Below, in pieces: positions 9,359-20,148 of a stretch of 64,000 bases of DNA. The stretch is from Pegoplata infirma (lineage: Eukaryota; Arthropoda; Insecta; Diptera; Anthomyiidae): assembly GCA_963921195.1 (NCBI GenBank), contig OY992540.1:63124844-63188843 (forward strand). Reading direction: 5' to 3'. A model generated the notes under the pieces. That model saw only the letters and a list, made by a program, of their open reading frames with translations. It had not been told where the DNA came from and ran no database searches. Position numbers and translations under genes: made by a program. The stretch's first letter is position 1. Each line of letters starts with the position of its first letter.

Positions 9359-12229
9359 CTATACTATATACCCAGGAAAAATTCTACTCCTGACAACCTC
9401 TTTGAGGTTCTCCCTCTCAACTGTAAAACGTGGACAGTCAAAGAAAACATGTTCGGCATTTTCGTCCACGTTACCACTACAATACGGACAAAACGGATCA
9501 CTGTCATGTCCAAAACGGTACAAGTAGGCCTTAAAACAGCCATGTCCACTCAGAAACTGGGTGAGATAATAATTTATATCACCATGTTTCCTTTGCAACC
9601 AGACGCTCACATTAGGAATTAATGTGTGCGTCCACCTACCCTTCGTTGATGATGACCAACGAGATTGCCATTTATCAACAGCTAAACCCCTCGCCGTAAT
9701 ACGATTTGCAGTATTATCAGACACACCCTTGAAGTCGAAGACGTACTGTGCTTCTTCCGCCTGTAAGTCAATGGGTATAATACCACCAATGACCAACGCT
9801 GCTTCGTCTGACACGGTTCGAAACGCGCAACATACACGAAGAGTTGCCAATCTGAACACTGATGAGATTTTATCACGATATGATTTAAATTTAGTCGCGT
9901 CCGACCATATTGGAGCCGCATAAAGAATTATACTTTTCACTACATTCGCCAGCAATTTCCTTCGTAGGTATTTAGGACCCCTAGTATTAGGCATTATGCG
10001 GCACAGTGCTGTACATGTTGCCCTCGCCTTATCACCGACATACTCTAAGTGGTGTTTGAATGATAAACGGTTGTCTATCATTACACCTAGGTATTTAAGG
10101 TGCTCCTTTGTCTCTATTGAACAGCTACCAATATTTAGGGTAATGCTTTCAACGACTCTACGACTGCTGATTAGAACTGCCTCTGTTTTTTGTTCAGCAA
10201 GTGCCAACCCCATTGAATCTAACCATGACCGCACCAAGTATATGCTACTGTTTGCGACATTCCTCGCCTCCTCAGTGTGTTTTGCAGTAACTACCAGAGC
10301 TATATCATCGGCAAAGCCTACGATTCTAGCATTTTCTGGAAGTACCAGTTTCAAAACACCATCGTACATCACGTTCCAAAGTAGTGGTCCAAGTACAGAC
10401 CCTTGCGGTACACCTGCCGTAACTTTGTACTCTTTCATTCCATCGTCGGTATCGTATACAAGGGTTCTATTTCGGAAATAGTCCTTAATTATCGCTACCA
10501 GATATCGCGGTATATCCAAGTGATTTAGGGCATTCACAATCCTTTCCCAGTTCGCAGTATTAAAAGCATTTTTCACGTCGAGTGTTACAACTATGCAGTA
10601 TTCTTTGGAGCCATTTTTCCACCTTTTACCTTCTATAGCATCATTGGCAATGCCAACCACTAATCTTATTGCATCGACTGTTGACTTGCCTTTTCTGAAA
10701 CCAAACTGTGTTTCAGATAGACCGCCCGTCGTCTCAATGCTTGCCTCAAGCCTTCCACAAATTATGCTCTCCAACAACTTTCCACACGTGTCTATCATAC
10801 ACAGGGGACGATAGGACGATGGGTTGTTCAAGGGCTTTTGGTCCTTGGGTAGCAAGACCAGCCTCTGTCTCTTCCACAATGTTGGGAATGACGCATTCTC
10901 AAAACAGGAGTTAATCAATTTAACTAGTTGTTCGGGGCAGCACTTCACAATCTCCTTCAGGACGATGTTTGGTATGCCATCAAGACCAGGCGATTTTCTG
11001 TCTTCAAACTTGGCTACAGCATGCTGTATCTCGTCTATAGTAGTCGTTGGGAAGCTGAATATTTCCGCAGAGTTATGGTTTTCCCACGTGGTTGATCCTT
11101 GATAAGGAAAAAGATGTTTAACTATTTCGAGTAGAGTAGTAGAATCTCGTGGTGGTGTTGCACTAAAGCACTTCAGTTTTTTCGTTACTAGTTTATATGC
11201 CATTCCAAATGGGTTACTATCAACGTCATCACATATATTCAAAAAACATGCTCTCTTACTTCGACGTATTGCCAGCTTGAGGGCTTTCTTTTTGGATTTA
11301 AGCTCCTGGTGGTTAGCTTCACTTCCTAGCCTGCCTCTACCTCTAACGTAAACTCGTCTGGCCTGTATACAACATTTTCGCAATTGAGCAATCTCTTCGT
11401 TCCACCAATAAACCGGTGCTTTATTTGGACCTTGTCCTCTCCTCTTCATAGAGGCATTGCATGCATTTGTCACCTGGTTAATGAACTGACCTGCCATATT
11501 CTCTGGTGTACCATCAAGTGTTATGTCCTCAGCGTAAAGGTTAAATATCTCGCTATCAAAGGTATTTGTTTTCCAGCCCATCGCAGTACGGTTCTGTCTG
11601 CAAGCGATTGCCAGCGGAGCATCTCTTATTTCCATGAGGATAGCACTATGATCGCTATGTGTGTATATATCACAGATAGACCAATCAATACGATTTACGA
11701 TACTAGCACTTGAAAAAGCTATATCAATTACCGAACCTCCACCATTGCGGTTAAAAGTACGCTGATTACCAGTGTTCAGTAAAACCACATCTAGCACAGC
11801 GAATAGCTCCAAAAGAATTCTACCTCTCTCATTTGTACTCGGGCAGCCCCACTCTGTAGCCCACGCATTAAAGTCACCAGCTATCACCACCACGCTCTTA
11901 TTAATTGCATCGGAGACCAGATTTTCGATTATAACTTCAAAATCGTCGTTGGAATATCTCGGTGGTATGTAGCAGCTGTAAATGGATATTCCAGATATAT
12001 CTGCACGAACAAAACCATCTTGTTGCGTCGTCATCACATTCTGCAACGTTTGGTTACGCACAGACCAGATAGCAGACGTATTTGAACTATCAGCAACCCA
12101 TCTTGGTGAATCCATATTGCAGTATGGTTCACTAAGAAGTGCGACGTCAATGTTCAGCTCACGGACACTCTGTTTCAACAAATCTTGAGCTGCTTGACAA
12201 TGATTTAAGTTACATTGTAGCAGTTTCAT
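9359..12229 (-). CDS. ORF2 of the Waldo-like LINE: endonuclease plus reverse transcriptase
   Basis: This 956-residue polyprotein makes the first-strand nick and performs target-primed reverse transcription. An N-terminal apurinic-like endonuclease (about 1-200) shows N7, E34 (LLSEPY), GDFNAW (D119, N121) and SDHSA (D193, H194). The reverse transcriptase (about 405-720) shows KSPGLDGIP, SSYRPLCMID, QFGFRKGKST, the motif A aspartate D551 (VTLDVKNAF), AGVPQGSVLGPLLWN and the catalytic FADD at 639-642. A C-terminal CPYC-x9-H-x4-C knuckle starts at about 914, as in R1 elements; no RNase H domain is seen. The ATG at 12229 overlaps the ORF1 stop as ATGA, which suggests reinitiation-coupled translation like that shown for related elements. 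No internal stop or frameshift is present. Length fits the R1 clade. Confidence 0.93.
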   Translation of the reverse strand: MKLLQCNLNHCQAAQDLLKQSVRELNIDVALLSEPYCNMDSPRWVADSSNTSAIWSVRNQTLQNVMTTQQDGFVRADISGISIYSCYIPPRYSNDDFEVIIENLVSDAINKSVVVIAGDFNAWATEWGCPSTNERGRILLELFAVLDVVLLNTGNQRTFNRNGGGSVIDIAFSSASIVNRIDWSICDIYTHSDHSAILMEIRDAPLAIACRQNRTAMGWKTNTFDSEIFNLYAEDITLDGTPENMAGQFINQVTNACNASMKRRGQGPNKAPVYWWNEEIAQLRKCCIQARRVYVRGRGRLGSEANHQELKSKKKALKLAIRRSKRACFLNICDDVDSNPFGMAYKLVTKKLKCFSATPPRDSTTLLEIVKHLFPYQGSTTWENHNSAEIFSFPTTTIDEIQHAVAKFEDRKSPGLDGIPNIVLKEIVKCCPEQLVKLINSCFENASFPTLWKRQRLVLLPKDQKPLNNPSSYRPLCMIDTCGKLLESIICGRLEASIETTGGLSETQFGFRKGKSTVDAIRLVVGIANDAIEGKRWKNGSKEYCIVVTLDVKNAFNTANWERIVNALNHLDIPRYLVAIIKDYFRNRTLVYDTDDGMKEYKVTAGVPQGSVLGPLLWNVMYDGVLKLVLPENARIVGFADDIALVVTAKHTEEARNVANSSIYLVRSWLDSMGLALAEQKTEAVLISSRRVVESITLNIGSCSIETKEHLKYLGVMIDNRLSFKHHLEYVGDKARATCTALCRIMPNTRGPKYLRRKLLANVVKSIILYAAPIWSDATKFKSYRDKISSVFRLATLRVCCAFRTVSDEAALVIGGIIPIDLQAEEAQYVFDFKGVSDNTANRITARGLAVDKWQSRWSSSTKGRWTHTLIPNVSVWLQRKHGDINYYLTQFLSGHGCFKAYLYRFGHDSDPFCPYCSGNVDENAEHVFFDCPRFTVERENLKEVVRSRIFPGYIV

Positions 12230-13707
12230 ATTCGTTTACTTAGTTCCTGAAGCGCTTTTCTGTACTGGGGACAGGAAGTCGCTCCCGTTACATGGTCTCC
12301 TTTGGATGTAGTATCATTACACAGTAAACACTTTGGACTATTCGAACAGGTTCCAATCTTGTGTCCAACTTCCCCACAACGTATGCAGTTGTTTGTGTAG
12401 TCATTTGGACTCTTGCACTTAGCAGCTGGATGTCCAAAATTTAGACATCTGAAACATCTTTTCGGTGAGATTTTTTCACGTATTCGACATACCACCCATC
12501 CTATACGCAACTTTGCAAGCTCCAATAGTTTGCCTGCTAAGACAGCACTCATACCAATGGTGGCAGTTTGTGTACCTCCATAGGCTTTTCTCATGGATTT
12601 TATTGCCGTTATTTGCAGCTCTTTGAAGTCTTCGGATTGGTTCACGAGGGCCTCAAAAACTTCTTCCTTGGATGTAACCTCGTCTATATCTTTTATCTCA
12701 ATAAATATTTCGTGTGTAAACGAACGCACAGCAGCGTCAGTACCAAGAACCTCTTCAACTGATTGCCTAAACTCAACTGTGCTTTGGTGGCCAGGTTTGT
12801 TAAGCTCAAGGAGTAACTCGCCTTTGGCAGTTTTCCTTATACCCTTGACGTTCTGACCAAGCATGGCTAACTTTGGGTCAGTTTTAACCTTTCTTAGGAT
12901 GTCAGCGTAAGACGTTTCCCCAGATGTATGTATGACCAGGGCATCAGGCCTGGCAAGTTTTCTTCTCTTTTTTGCCTTCGGGCGAACTTCACTCCAGGCT
13001 CGATCCGTTACGACCTGCTCCGGCTTTCCACCTGTTGCAACAGTCGACGTGCTTGCCTCTTCAACATCTCTTGTTTGATTTACGGTAGTATTCTTCTTCT
13101 TCTTGGGCTTATTTCCCTTGGGGCTCTGAGAGACTGGGTCTCGTTTACGCTTTGGGGTCAGTAGCTGCGGTAGGTTAGGCCGTGCTATCTCGTCAGTTTG
13201 AGTTTGCTTATCCTCCTGGGGTGTTGGTTCAATGGAGTTGATAGGTCCACTGTTTAACTCTTTAGATGCCTGCATAAATAATGCTTGGATCTCCCGCGAC
13301 ATTGAGACGATCTCCTTGTGCACGTTGCTTTTACTTTTCAAAAAATCTACCATTTTCGAAATTTTCTCTCCTAGTTTGACCATGCTATTAGGCTTATCAG
13401 CAATAACAGAAGGTGTTTGTTCACTTGTTTTGGGTGATCTTACAATCACCGAACTCCTCTCAAATGGATTAGATATTTCACCCATTTCGTCCTGTTGTTT
13501 TTGTTGTTGTTGTTGTGAGTGTGCTTGATTATTGTTCATTCTAAAGTGGTCCCAACTCAAAGCCGCTATCTCCGCTCGATGTGCAGTCACGTTAAAGATC
13601 CCATGGGTCCCTTTGCAAGCAGTGAGGTCCATGCGAGGGTTGACGAAAGACCTTATGGGAACTTCCGCCAGTGCCAGATCCGTGTAAGTCGGGAGATAAT
13701 CCTGCAA
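12226..13707 (-). CDS. ORF1 (Gag-like) of the Waldo-like LINE
   Basis: The longest frame is 493 residues, but the ATG at 13539 (residue 57, MNNNQAHSQQQQQ) may be the true start, giving 437 residues; sequence before it reads like 5' UTR. The middle is Lys/Thr-rich with basic clusters (KRKRD, KPKKKK, KAKKRRK) that could act in RNA binding or nuclear entry. The C-terminal half has the conserved region seen in R1-type ORF1 proteins (KxLGQNVKGIRKTAKGELLLEL onward). Three zinc knuckles follow, beginning CFRCLNFGHPAAKC, CIRCGEVGHKIGTC and CLLC. Such proteins coat the RNA and form the ribonucleoprotein with ORF2 protein. The stop TGA (12228-12226) overlaps the ORF2 start. Confidence 0.9.
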   Translation of the reverse strand: MQDYLPTYTDLALAEVPIRSFVNPRMDLTACKGTHGIFNVTAHRAEIAALSWDHFRMNNNQAHSQQQQQKQQDEMGEISNPFERSSVIVRSPKTSEQTPSVIADKPNSMVKLGEKISKMVDFLKSKSNVHKEIVSMSREIQALFMQASKELNSGPINSIEPTPQEDKQTQTDEIARPNLPQLLTPKRKRDPVSQSPKGNKPKKKKNTTVNQTRDVEEASTSTVATGGKPEQVVTDRAWSEVRPKAKKRRKLARPDALVIHTSGETSYADILRKVKTDPKLAMLGQNVKGIRKTAKGELLLELNKPGHQSTVEFRQSVEEVLGTDAAVRSFTHEIFIEIKDIDEVTSKEEVFEALVNQSEDFKELQITAIKSMRKAYGGTQTATIGMSAVLAGKLLELAKLRIGWVVCRIREKISPKRCFRCLNFGHPAAKCKSPNDYTNNCIRCGEVGHKIGTCSNSPKCLLCNDTTSKGDHVTGATSCPQYRKALQELSKRI

Positions 13708-14248
13708 CCGATTCCTGCACCGCCAACTGAATGGTGACGAGCATTGAACGTACTTTGAGACTTGCCAGGTTTTAACGGGACGGAGGCAGCTGTGGCATTA
13801 ACCTGGAAGCCATTTCTGCAAAGTTTCACCTTTGCATACTCAGGTTCAAGAATACCACAGCCGTCAGCCCAGGGTTTCGTCAATTCCAAATCATATTCCA
13901 GTAATGCCATAATCAAGATCGTGCTGGGATTAATCTTGATGCCTTTCGGCGGGGGGTCACAGGTATAAAAAACCACGGATGTATCACGAAGATCACAGGT
14001 TGCGACATATAGAAAAACATTCGATGAAACGTGGGGGAAACCACGGAGACGTCACTCTCCCAACTACTCCTCTCTTGAGGGTACCCCTGTGGTTGGATAC
14101 CTAGTTAAAGGGCGGCATCCACTCGCCCTGACTCAGGACTTCTTTAAGCACATGTATCTACTTTAGATACGCTTTCCATACCTGTGACAACTCAGGGTCC
14201 GCGGGGTCGTCACTCCCGTTATCCTATAATAAGGATACCCATGCGGTA

Positions 14249-15328
14249 ATGTATGTATGTATGTATGTATGTATGTATGTATGTATGTATGTATGTATGT
14301 ATGTATGTATGTATGTATGTATGTATGTATGTATGTATGTATGTATGTATGTATGTATGTATGTATGTATGTATGTATGTATGTATGTATGTATGTATGT
14401 ATGTATGTATGTATGTATGTATGTATGTATGTATGTATGTATGTATGTATGTATGTATGTATGTATGTATGTATGTATGTATGTATGTATGTATGTATGT
14501 ATGTATGTATGTATGTATGTATGTATGTATGTATGTATGTATGTATGTATGTATGTATGTATGTATGTATGTATGTATGTATGTATGTATGTATGTATGT
14601 ATGTATGTATGTATGTATGTATGTATGTATGTATGTATGTATGTATGTATGTATGTATGTATGTATGTATGTATGTATGTATGTATGTATGTATGTATGT
14701 ATGTATGTATGTATGTATGTATGTATGTATGTATGTATGTATGTATGTATGTATGTATGTATGTATGTATGTATGTATGTATGTATGTATGTATGTATGT
14801 ATGTATGTATGTATGTATGTATGTATGTATGTATGTATGTATGTATGTATGTATGTATGTATGTATGTATGTATGTATGTATGTATGCATGTATGTATGT
14901 ATGTATGTATGTATGTATGTATGTATGTATGTATGTATGTATGTATGTATGTATGTATGTATGTATGTATGTATGTATGTATGTATGTATGTATGTATGT
15001 ATGTATGTATGTATGTATGTATGTATGTATGTATGTATGTATGTATGTATGTATGTATGTATGTATGTATGTATGTATGTATGTATGTATGTATGTATGT
15101 ATGTATGTATGTATGTATGTATGTATGTATGTATGTATGTATGTATGTATGTATGTATGTATGTATGTATGTATGTATGTATGTATGTATGTATGTATGT
15201 ATGTATGTATGTATGTATGTATGTATGTATGTATGTATGTATGTATGTATGTATGTATGTATGTATGTATGTATGTATGTATGTATGTATGTATGTATGT
15301 ATGTATGTATGTATGTATGTATGTATGT
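14249..15328 (+). repeat. (ATGT)n microsatellite, right block
   Basis: About 270 units with a single visible substitution (C at 14888 in place of T). It continues the array left of the LINE and ends in TTCCGTATGGACTCG, the Helitron body. On the minus strand it is the (ACAT)n 5' flank of the LINE. Confidence 0.97.
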
Positions 15329-16823
15329 TCCGTATGGACTCGAAAACGGCTGGACCGATCTTGATGAAATTTTCAGGGAATATTCAGAATAGCCTGGCGA
15401 GTAACACTGTCAAGTCGGATTTTTGATTTTCCGTCTGTGGGCGGAGGGGCGTGGCAAAATCCAATTTTTGCATCCCACCACTAATGACATCTATATATAA
15501 AAAACGGATGGACCGATTTTGATGAAATTTATATCAAAGATATTACTAACTGAGTACTCACTATGTGCCAAATTTGAGCGTTATCGGACAAAGTAGCGTT
15601 AAATACCGCAACTTTGTATTGAATTGAAAGTTATTTCAATAATGCAAAAAACGGCTATATGTTTGTTCCTTATGGACGCGAAAATGGCTGGACCGATCTT
15701 GATGAAATTTTAAGGGAATATTCAGAATAGCCTAGGGAGTAACACTGTCCAGTCAGATTTTTAATTTTTGCGTGTGGGCGGATGGGCGTGGCAAAATCGA
15801 ATTTTAGCAATGCACCACTAATGACATCTATATATAAAAAACGGATAGACCGATTTTGATGAAATTTAAACCAACGATAGTACTAACCAAGTACTAACTG
15901 TGTGCCAAATTAGAGCGTGATCGGACAAATGGACGTAAAATGCCATGCCCCTTTGTATTGAATTGAATTTTATTTCTGCATGCTCCGCAATAACGCAAAA
16001 ACTCTTGATTTGATTTTAATTAAATTTTCAGCACTGATAATATTGACCGAGTGCGGAACTATAGGCCATGTTATACTACGATTGGAAAAGGGGCGTAAAA
16101 TGCCACGCTTTTTGTACTATACTGGACATTGTCTGCCTGTTTCGCAATCACACAAAAACAGCTGAACCGATTCTCTTGACATTTTCACTACATACAGTGC
16201 TAACCAAGTGCATATGTAGGCCATATAAGATCGTTATTAGAAAAAGGAATCAAAATTGCAACGCCCTCAGTACTATACTGACCACGATTGAACAAAGAAG
16301 CATAAATTGACAAGCCCCTTTGTTTTATACTGAACATTATATCTGCCTGTTGTGAAATCACGCAAAAACGGATAAGCCGAATCTGTCACTATAGAATAGA
16401 ACTAACCGAGCGGGAACTGTAGGTCATATGTATAGCACGATTCGGCAAAATAAATAAAAAGTTATTTCCTCCTCTTTCGCAATCACACAAAAACGACAAA
16501 ATGTCAATGAAATTTGCAGCACAGATAGTACTAATCGAGGATGCAGCATGGAACTTTAGACTACCAAGATTCGATAAAAATGCGTTAAATTACATGCCTC
16601 TTTGTACTATACTTAACGTTATGTCTGTCTGTTTCGAAATCACGCAAAAACGGCTGAACCGATTTTGTTAAGATTTCTCTATAGATAGTGCTAACTGAGG
16701 GTGGAACCAAAGGTTAATAGCTGGGCCCGGACCCGTGCTTTAATTTTGTCTGACACTATATTTAAATTAAGATGCAATACAAAATAGTTTTTTCTTAGGG
16801 CCAGCAACGCGGACCGGGTATAG
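15329..16823 (+). repeat. Helitron body with about 330-bp tandem units
   Basis: The block 'ggctggaccgatcttgat' (15343 and 15675), followed each time by 'gggaatattcagaatagcct', recurs about 330 bp apart. 'tctatatataaaaaacgga' (15490 and 15827) recurs with the same spacing. More diverged versions follow to about 16700 ('cgcaaaaacggctgaaccga'). No coding capacity. The short open frames at 15980-16310 are within these repeats. Confidence 0.75.
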
Positions 16824-16828
16824 CTAGT

Positions 16829-17063
16829 GTTTTAATGAAACATATTGTAGGTATTTAAAATATTTACTGTTGTAAATATCAAAACAGATATCAAAACAAA
16901 AATTAAACCAGTTGAACAATTTTCGAGATGTTGTTATTTAAAATTAGAATTTTTGAAAAATTAACAAGTAAACAAAATATCTTGCGATACATTATTTTTG
17001 GCATGCTTAACACGAACATCAAATTATACGATTTATTTCAAATTTGTTTTACATCAGTTTAAA
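16829..17063. other. Helitron right flank, AT-rich
   Basis: It starts with the T expected at the right side of a Helitron insertion (16828). No gene or recognised repeat is seen. Confidence 0.4.
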
Positions 17064-17070
17064 ACTATGT

Positions 17071-17290
17071 GGCATGTCACAGACTCAATTCCGTTCGGAT
17101 TTGAAAAAAGTGGTTTACTCGTAAAACACAAAACAAATATTTTTTTTTCGAAATGAAACCACTTTTATGCAACTCAATTCTACTCCGGTTTTTGAAAGTG
17201 ATTTCATTCCGAAAATTATAATATTCGTTTTGTGTTTTAAGGGCAAACCACTTTTTTCAAATCCGAACGGAATTGAGTCTGTAACATGCC
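17071..17290. mobile_element. Short palindromic MITE with 7-bp duplication
   Basis: The inverted ends begin GGCATGT(C/T)ACAGACTCAA and extend for about 75 bp with few mismatches ('ccgttcggatttgaaaaaa', 'gtggttt', 'aaaacacaaaac'). ACTATGT flanks both sides (17064-17070 and 17291-17297). Because the flank also reads GGCA, the duplication length is uncertain (5-8 bp). No ORF. The superfamily is undetermined. Confidence 0.72.
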
Positions 17291-17297
17291 ACTATGT

Positions 17298-17770
17298 GGC
17301 ACAATATTCGACCTGGAACATCATTAAATTCCAAAGTTGAAATTTTTCTGCCTTCCTAAGTGAATATTACAAAAGTACATGGTGAATACATAAATATTTC
17401 TTATGTACATGTTTTTGCAATCATACATATTTGTAAACCTCAAAACAGATGTTAAATTGAAAAGGAAATAGGAAAACTTACTGTTGTGTTTCTTGTATGT
17501 TCATTGATAAGAATTGTGGTTTTAGTTTAAACATAACAACCACTACTGCTTCAATTGCTGTTGCTGCCGTTGAAAAGGTAAGAACTTGAATCAAAATGCC
17601 AAAAATTAAAAAAAAAAAAAAATCAAGACATAAGACAAAAACATGAAAACCACAACAATTTCAACATGACTAAAGAGATACTAATACATTAGAGTGACAT
17701 TTTTTTCTTGAAGTTTTGAATTTCCAAACTGTCAAATTTTTATTCTCTGAGACCTAAAAACCATATGCTA
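17298..17770. other. AT-rich stretch without recognised genes
   Basis: Includes a moderately GC-richer patch at 17515-17580 ('aacaaccactactgcttcaattgctgttgctgccgttg' region) with an imperfect ACTGCT/TGCTGC pattern. No splice-bounded frame with family similarity was found there. Confidence 0.35.
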
Positions 17771-18108
17771 CACTAAAAAAAACTTTGTAAAATTATTAGA
17801 AAAAGTCGCGTAATCCCATTTTACAAATATTTAACAGTGTTCCTTGATTTTTAACAAAAATTTTAATTTTTCTTTGTAATTTTACATTTTTTCGTAAATG
17901 TACAAATTTCCAAGGTAATTTTACAAAAATTATCTACTCTGATAGAAAAACGCTTCATATCTCCAATGAATGCAATTCATTAACACTGTTTCATTACAAC
18001 AATGAAACATTTCATTTGCCGAATGAAATTTCAAACATATTGTGCAGGAATTTCATTAATTTTGATTCATAAGATTTCATAATTTCATTAAAATTTTTCA
18101 TTAGATTA

Positions 18109-20084
18109 CACTCAAAAAAAAAGTTTGTAAATTTACAAGTAAAAGGTCTTGTAATTCTATTTTACTAATATTTTTGTCTTTTTACAAAAATTATTGTATT
18201 TTTAATAAAACGATAACTACAGTTTGCTTTGTAATTTTACTATTACATGTTGTTAAATTTATTTTACAAATTTTCTAGGTAAATTAACAATAAAATTAAT
18301 TATTTTACAAATTGAAAAAAATATTACAAGGTGTTTAGTTTTTTTACACAAGAAAACTGTAATTGTACAACAACATTTTATGGTATGGTATTTAGTCTTT
18401 CTACCAAAATAATGTTTTATTACAAACAATCTTTTTTTAAAGATGTTTTAAATAGTTTACAAGGTTTTTAGTTTTTTGACACAAAAAAATGTATTTAAAC
18501 AAAAAATTTGTATTGAAAAGTACAAAATTCCAAGGTAATTTTAAAAACTTATTTATTACGAGAGTTTATGTTGTTAAAAAAAATGTAATTATGCAACAAT
18601 AGGAAAAAGTTTTCTAAGTCCAGATGTTTTTTTTGCGTTTTGGAGTAAAAAATTTTGTTAAAAATCATTTTTTATAAATAAAAAATTTCATGAAAAAAAA
18701 AATTTTGAAAATTTTTTAAGTTCCAGATACAAACATTTTTCGACTAGTTTAATTTTTACAAAATTTTTTGGTAATTTGCGTTAAGTTAAATACCACAATT
18801 TGTATGTGTTTCTACTATATAATTGTTCTATTTTTTTTTTTGTATTTTTACCATTTTTTGTTAATTTTACCAAATATTTTTGGTATTTTTTTTTTTTTTA
18901 AATTTGGCACCTAAAATGTCAATAAAAAGGTGCGAATTATGAAAAATTAAGTTTTTCTTATTTTAACAGGTATTTAAACATCCAATCTACAATATCCAAA
19001 AAAAAAATCTTATTTTTTAAAAATACTTGTGAAAATAATCAAAAATTCAAAAAAAAATTGTTATTTTTTTGACTAATTTTTCCTGAAAATATAAGAAATT
19101 TCTTGTGAAGCCTCCTTCGCAATTCTCATATGTTCTACTTAAGAAAAGCGAAATATCGAAAAAATTAAAAAAGTGCAGTGTTATACATTAAAAAGTTTGT
19201 TAAGAGTGTTCAAGTGAAAAAAAAAATCATTTCTGGTTTTTGAAGTGCTACTCCAGCTGTCGAAGAAGGAAAAATGGAAAAACCAATGGAAAAACCCTTA
19301 AATTTACAAAAAAAATATGTGAATAAACCAAATTTTTTGTAAATTTACAAAACAAATATGAAAATTTGAAAAACAAAATTGTATACCTACAGAAAAAAGT
19401 GTTAAATTTACAAAAATGAATTAGAAAATACAAGAAAAATATTGTAAATTTACAAACTATTTGCTTAAACTACTGGTTTTACGGCAAAAAAATCAGAAAA
19501 ATGGAATATTTACAATAAAAATTGTAAATTTACCACTTTTTATTGTAAATGTACAAGTTTTTTGCCACAAAAAACAGTAGTTTAACCAAACAATTTGTAA
19601 GTTTACAATTTTATTTTTTGATTTTCTACTTTATTTTGTAAATTTACAACTTTTTTTTGTAAGTCTACAATTTATTTTGTAAATTTTAATATTTTTGTTT
19701 GCAAATTTACAATTTTTATTGTAAATATAAGAGTTTTTTAAAAAAATTTTGTGGTAAAAACAGTGGTTTAACCAAATAATTTGTTAATCTACATTTTATT
19801 TTTTCATTTTCTACCTTTTCGTTGTAAAATAACAACCTTTTTCTGTAAGTTTACAATTTTGTTTTGTAAATTTACCAATTTTTTTGTAAATTTACAAAAA
19901 AAATTTCACCTCGAAGCTAATATTTTACAAAAAAAAATTGTAAATTTACATTTTGTTTTGTTAAATCAATTTACAAATTATCCCCGTAACATTACGGGGA
20001 TTCTTGCTAGTACATATTTTACAAAACCTGCCCCGTAAAATCACGGGGATTTTATGTCATCTTACAAACTTTTTTTTTTGAGTG
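18109..20084. mobile_element. MITE 'F' (TIR CACTCAAAAAAAA, TA duplication) inside MITE E
   Basis: Begins CACTCAAAAAAAAAGTTTG and ends CAAACTTTTTTTTTTGAGTG, flanked by TA (18107-18108 and 20085-20086). The interior consists of many 'gtaaatttacaa' palindromes in both orientations (for example 19440-19950) and two 'cccgtaa..acgggga' blocks near 19980-20045. No ORF with protein features. Confidence 0.75.
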
Positions 20085-20148
20085 TAGTAAAAAATTATTC
20101 CTTTAATTTTCATAAAATACAATTTATATTTTGTATGAACAATTTTCA

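Larger units (their letters stand above)
9057..14248 (-). mobile_element. Full-length R1-clade non-LTR retrotransposon (Waldo-like)
   Basis: On the minus strand: a 5' UTR of about 0.5-0.7 kb, ORF1 (13707-12226), ORF2 (12229-9359), a 3' UTR of about 260 bp and a 38-nt poly(A) (plus-strand T run 9057-9094). Both ends abut the (ACAT)n array directly. The insertion can therefore be placed inside the array, but a target-site duplication cannot be resolved. R1-clade membership is inferred from the ORF2 start (LLQCNLNHCQAAQDLL), the RT motifs and a C-terminal CCHC knuckle. Waldo elements of this clade are known to target ACAY repeats, which is exactly the target here. Both ORFs are open, so the copy may be recent and potentially competent. 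The 5' end is close to 'accgcatgggtatcc' (minus strand). Confidence 0.88.
6451..16827 (+). mobile_element. Non-autonomous Helitron, heavily nested
   Basis: The left end is TCTATATA at 6451, preceded by A. The right end is CTAG at 16824-16827, followed by T. These are the hallmarks of Helitron insertion between A and T. The 5' sequence is split by a foldback element: TCTATATA (6451-6458) joins across it to TATAAAAATGGATGTG (7783 on), giving the TCTATATATATAAAAATGG start common in insect Helitrons. The ATGT tract, then TTCCGTATGGACTCG and the 'aacggctggaccgatc' blocks, also fit such elements. It holds no Rep or helicase ORF. Later insertions are the foldback (6459-7780) and the R1-clade LINE (9057-14248). 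Without insertions and array expansion it would be under 2 kb. No strong 3' hairpin is visible. Confidence 0.68.

Noticed and set aside
9624..13976. Many plus-strand frames of 60-161 residues
   Set aside because: They are antisense shadows of the LINE ORFs, whose RT and endonuclease motifs are on the minus strand.
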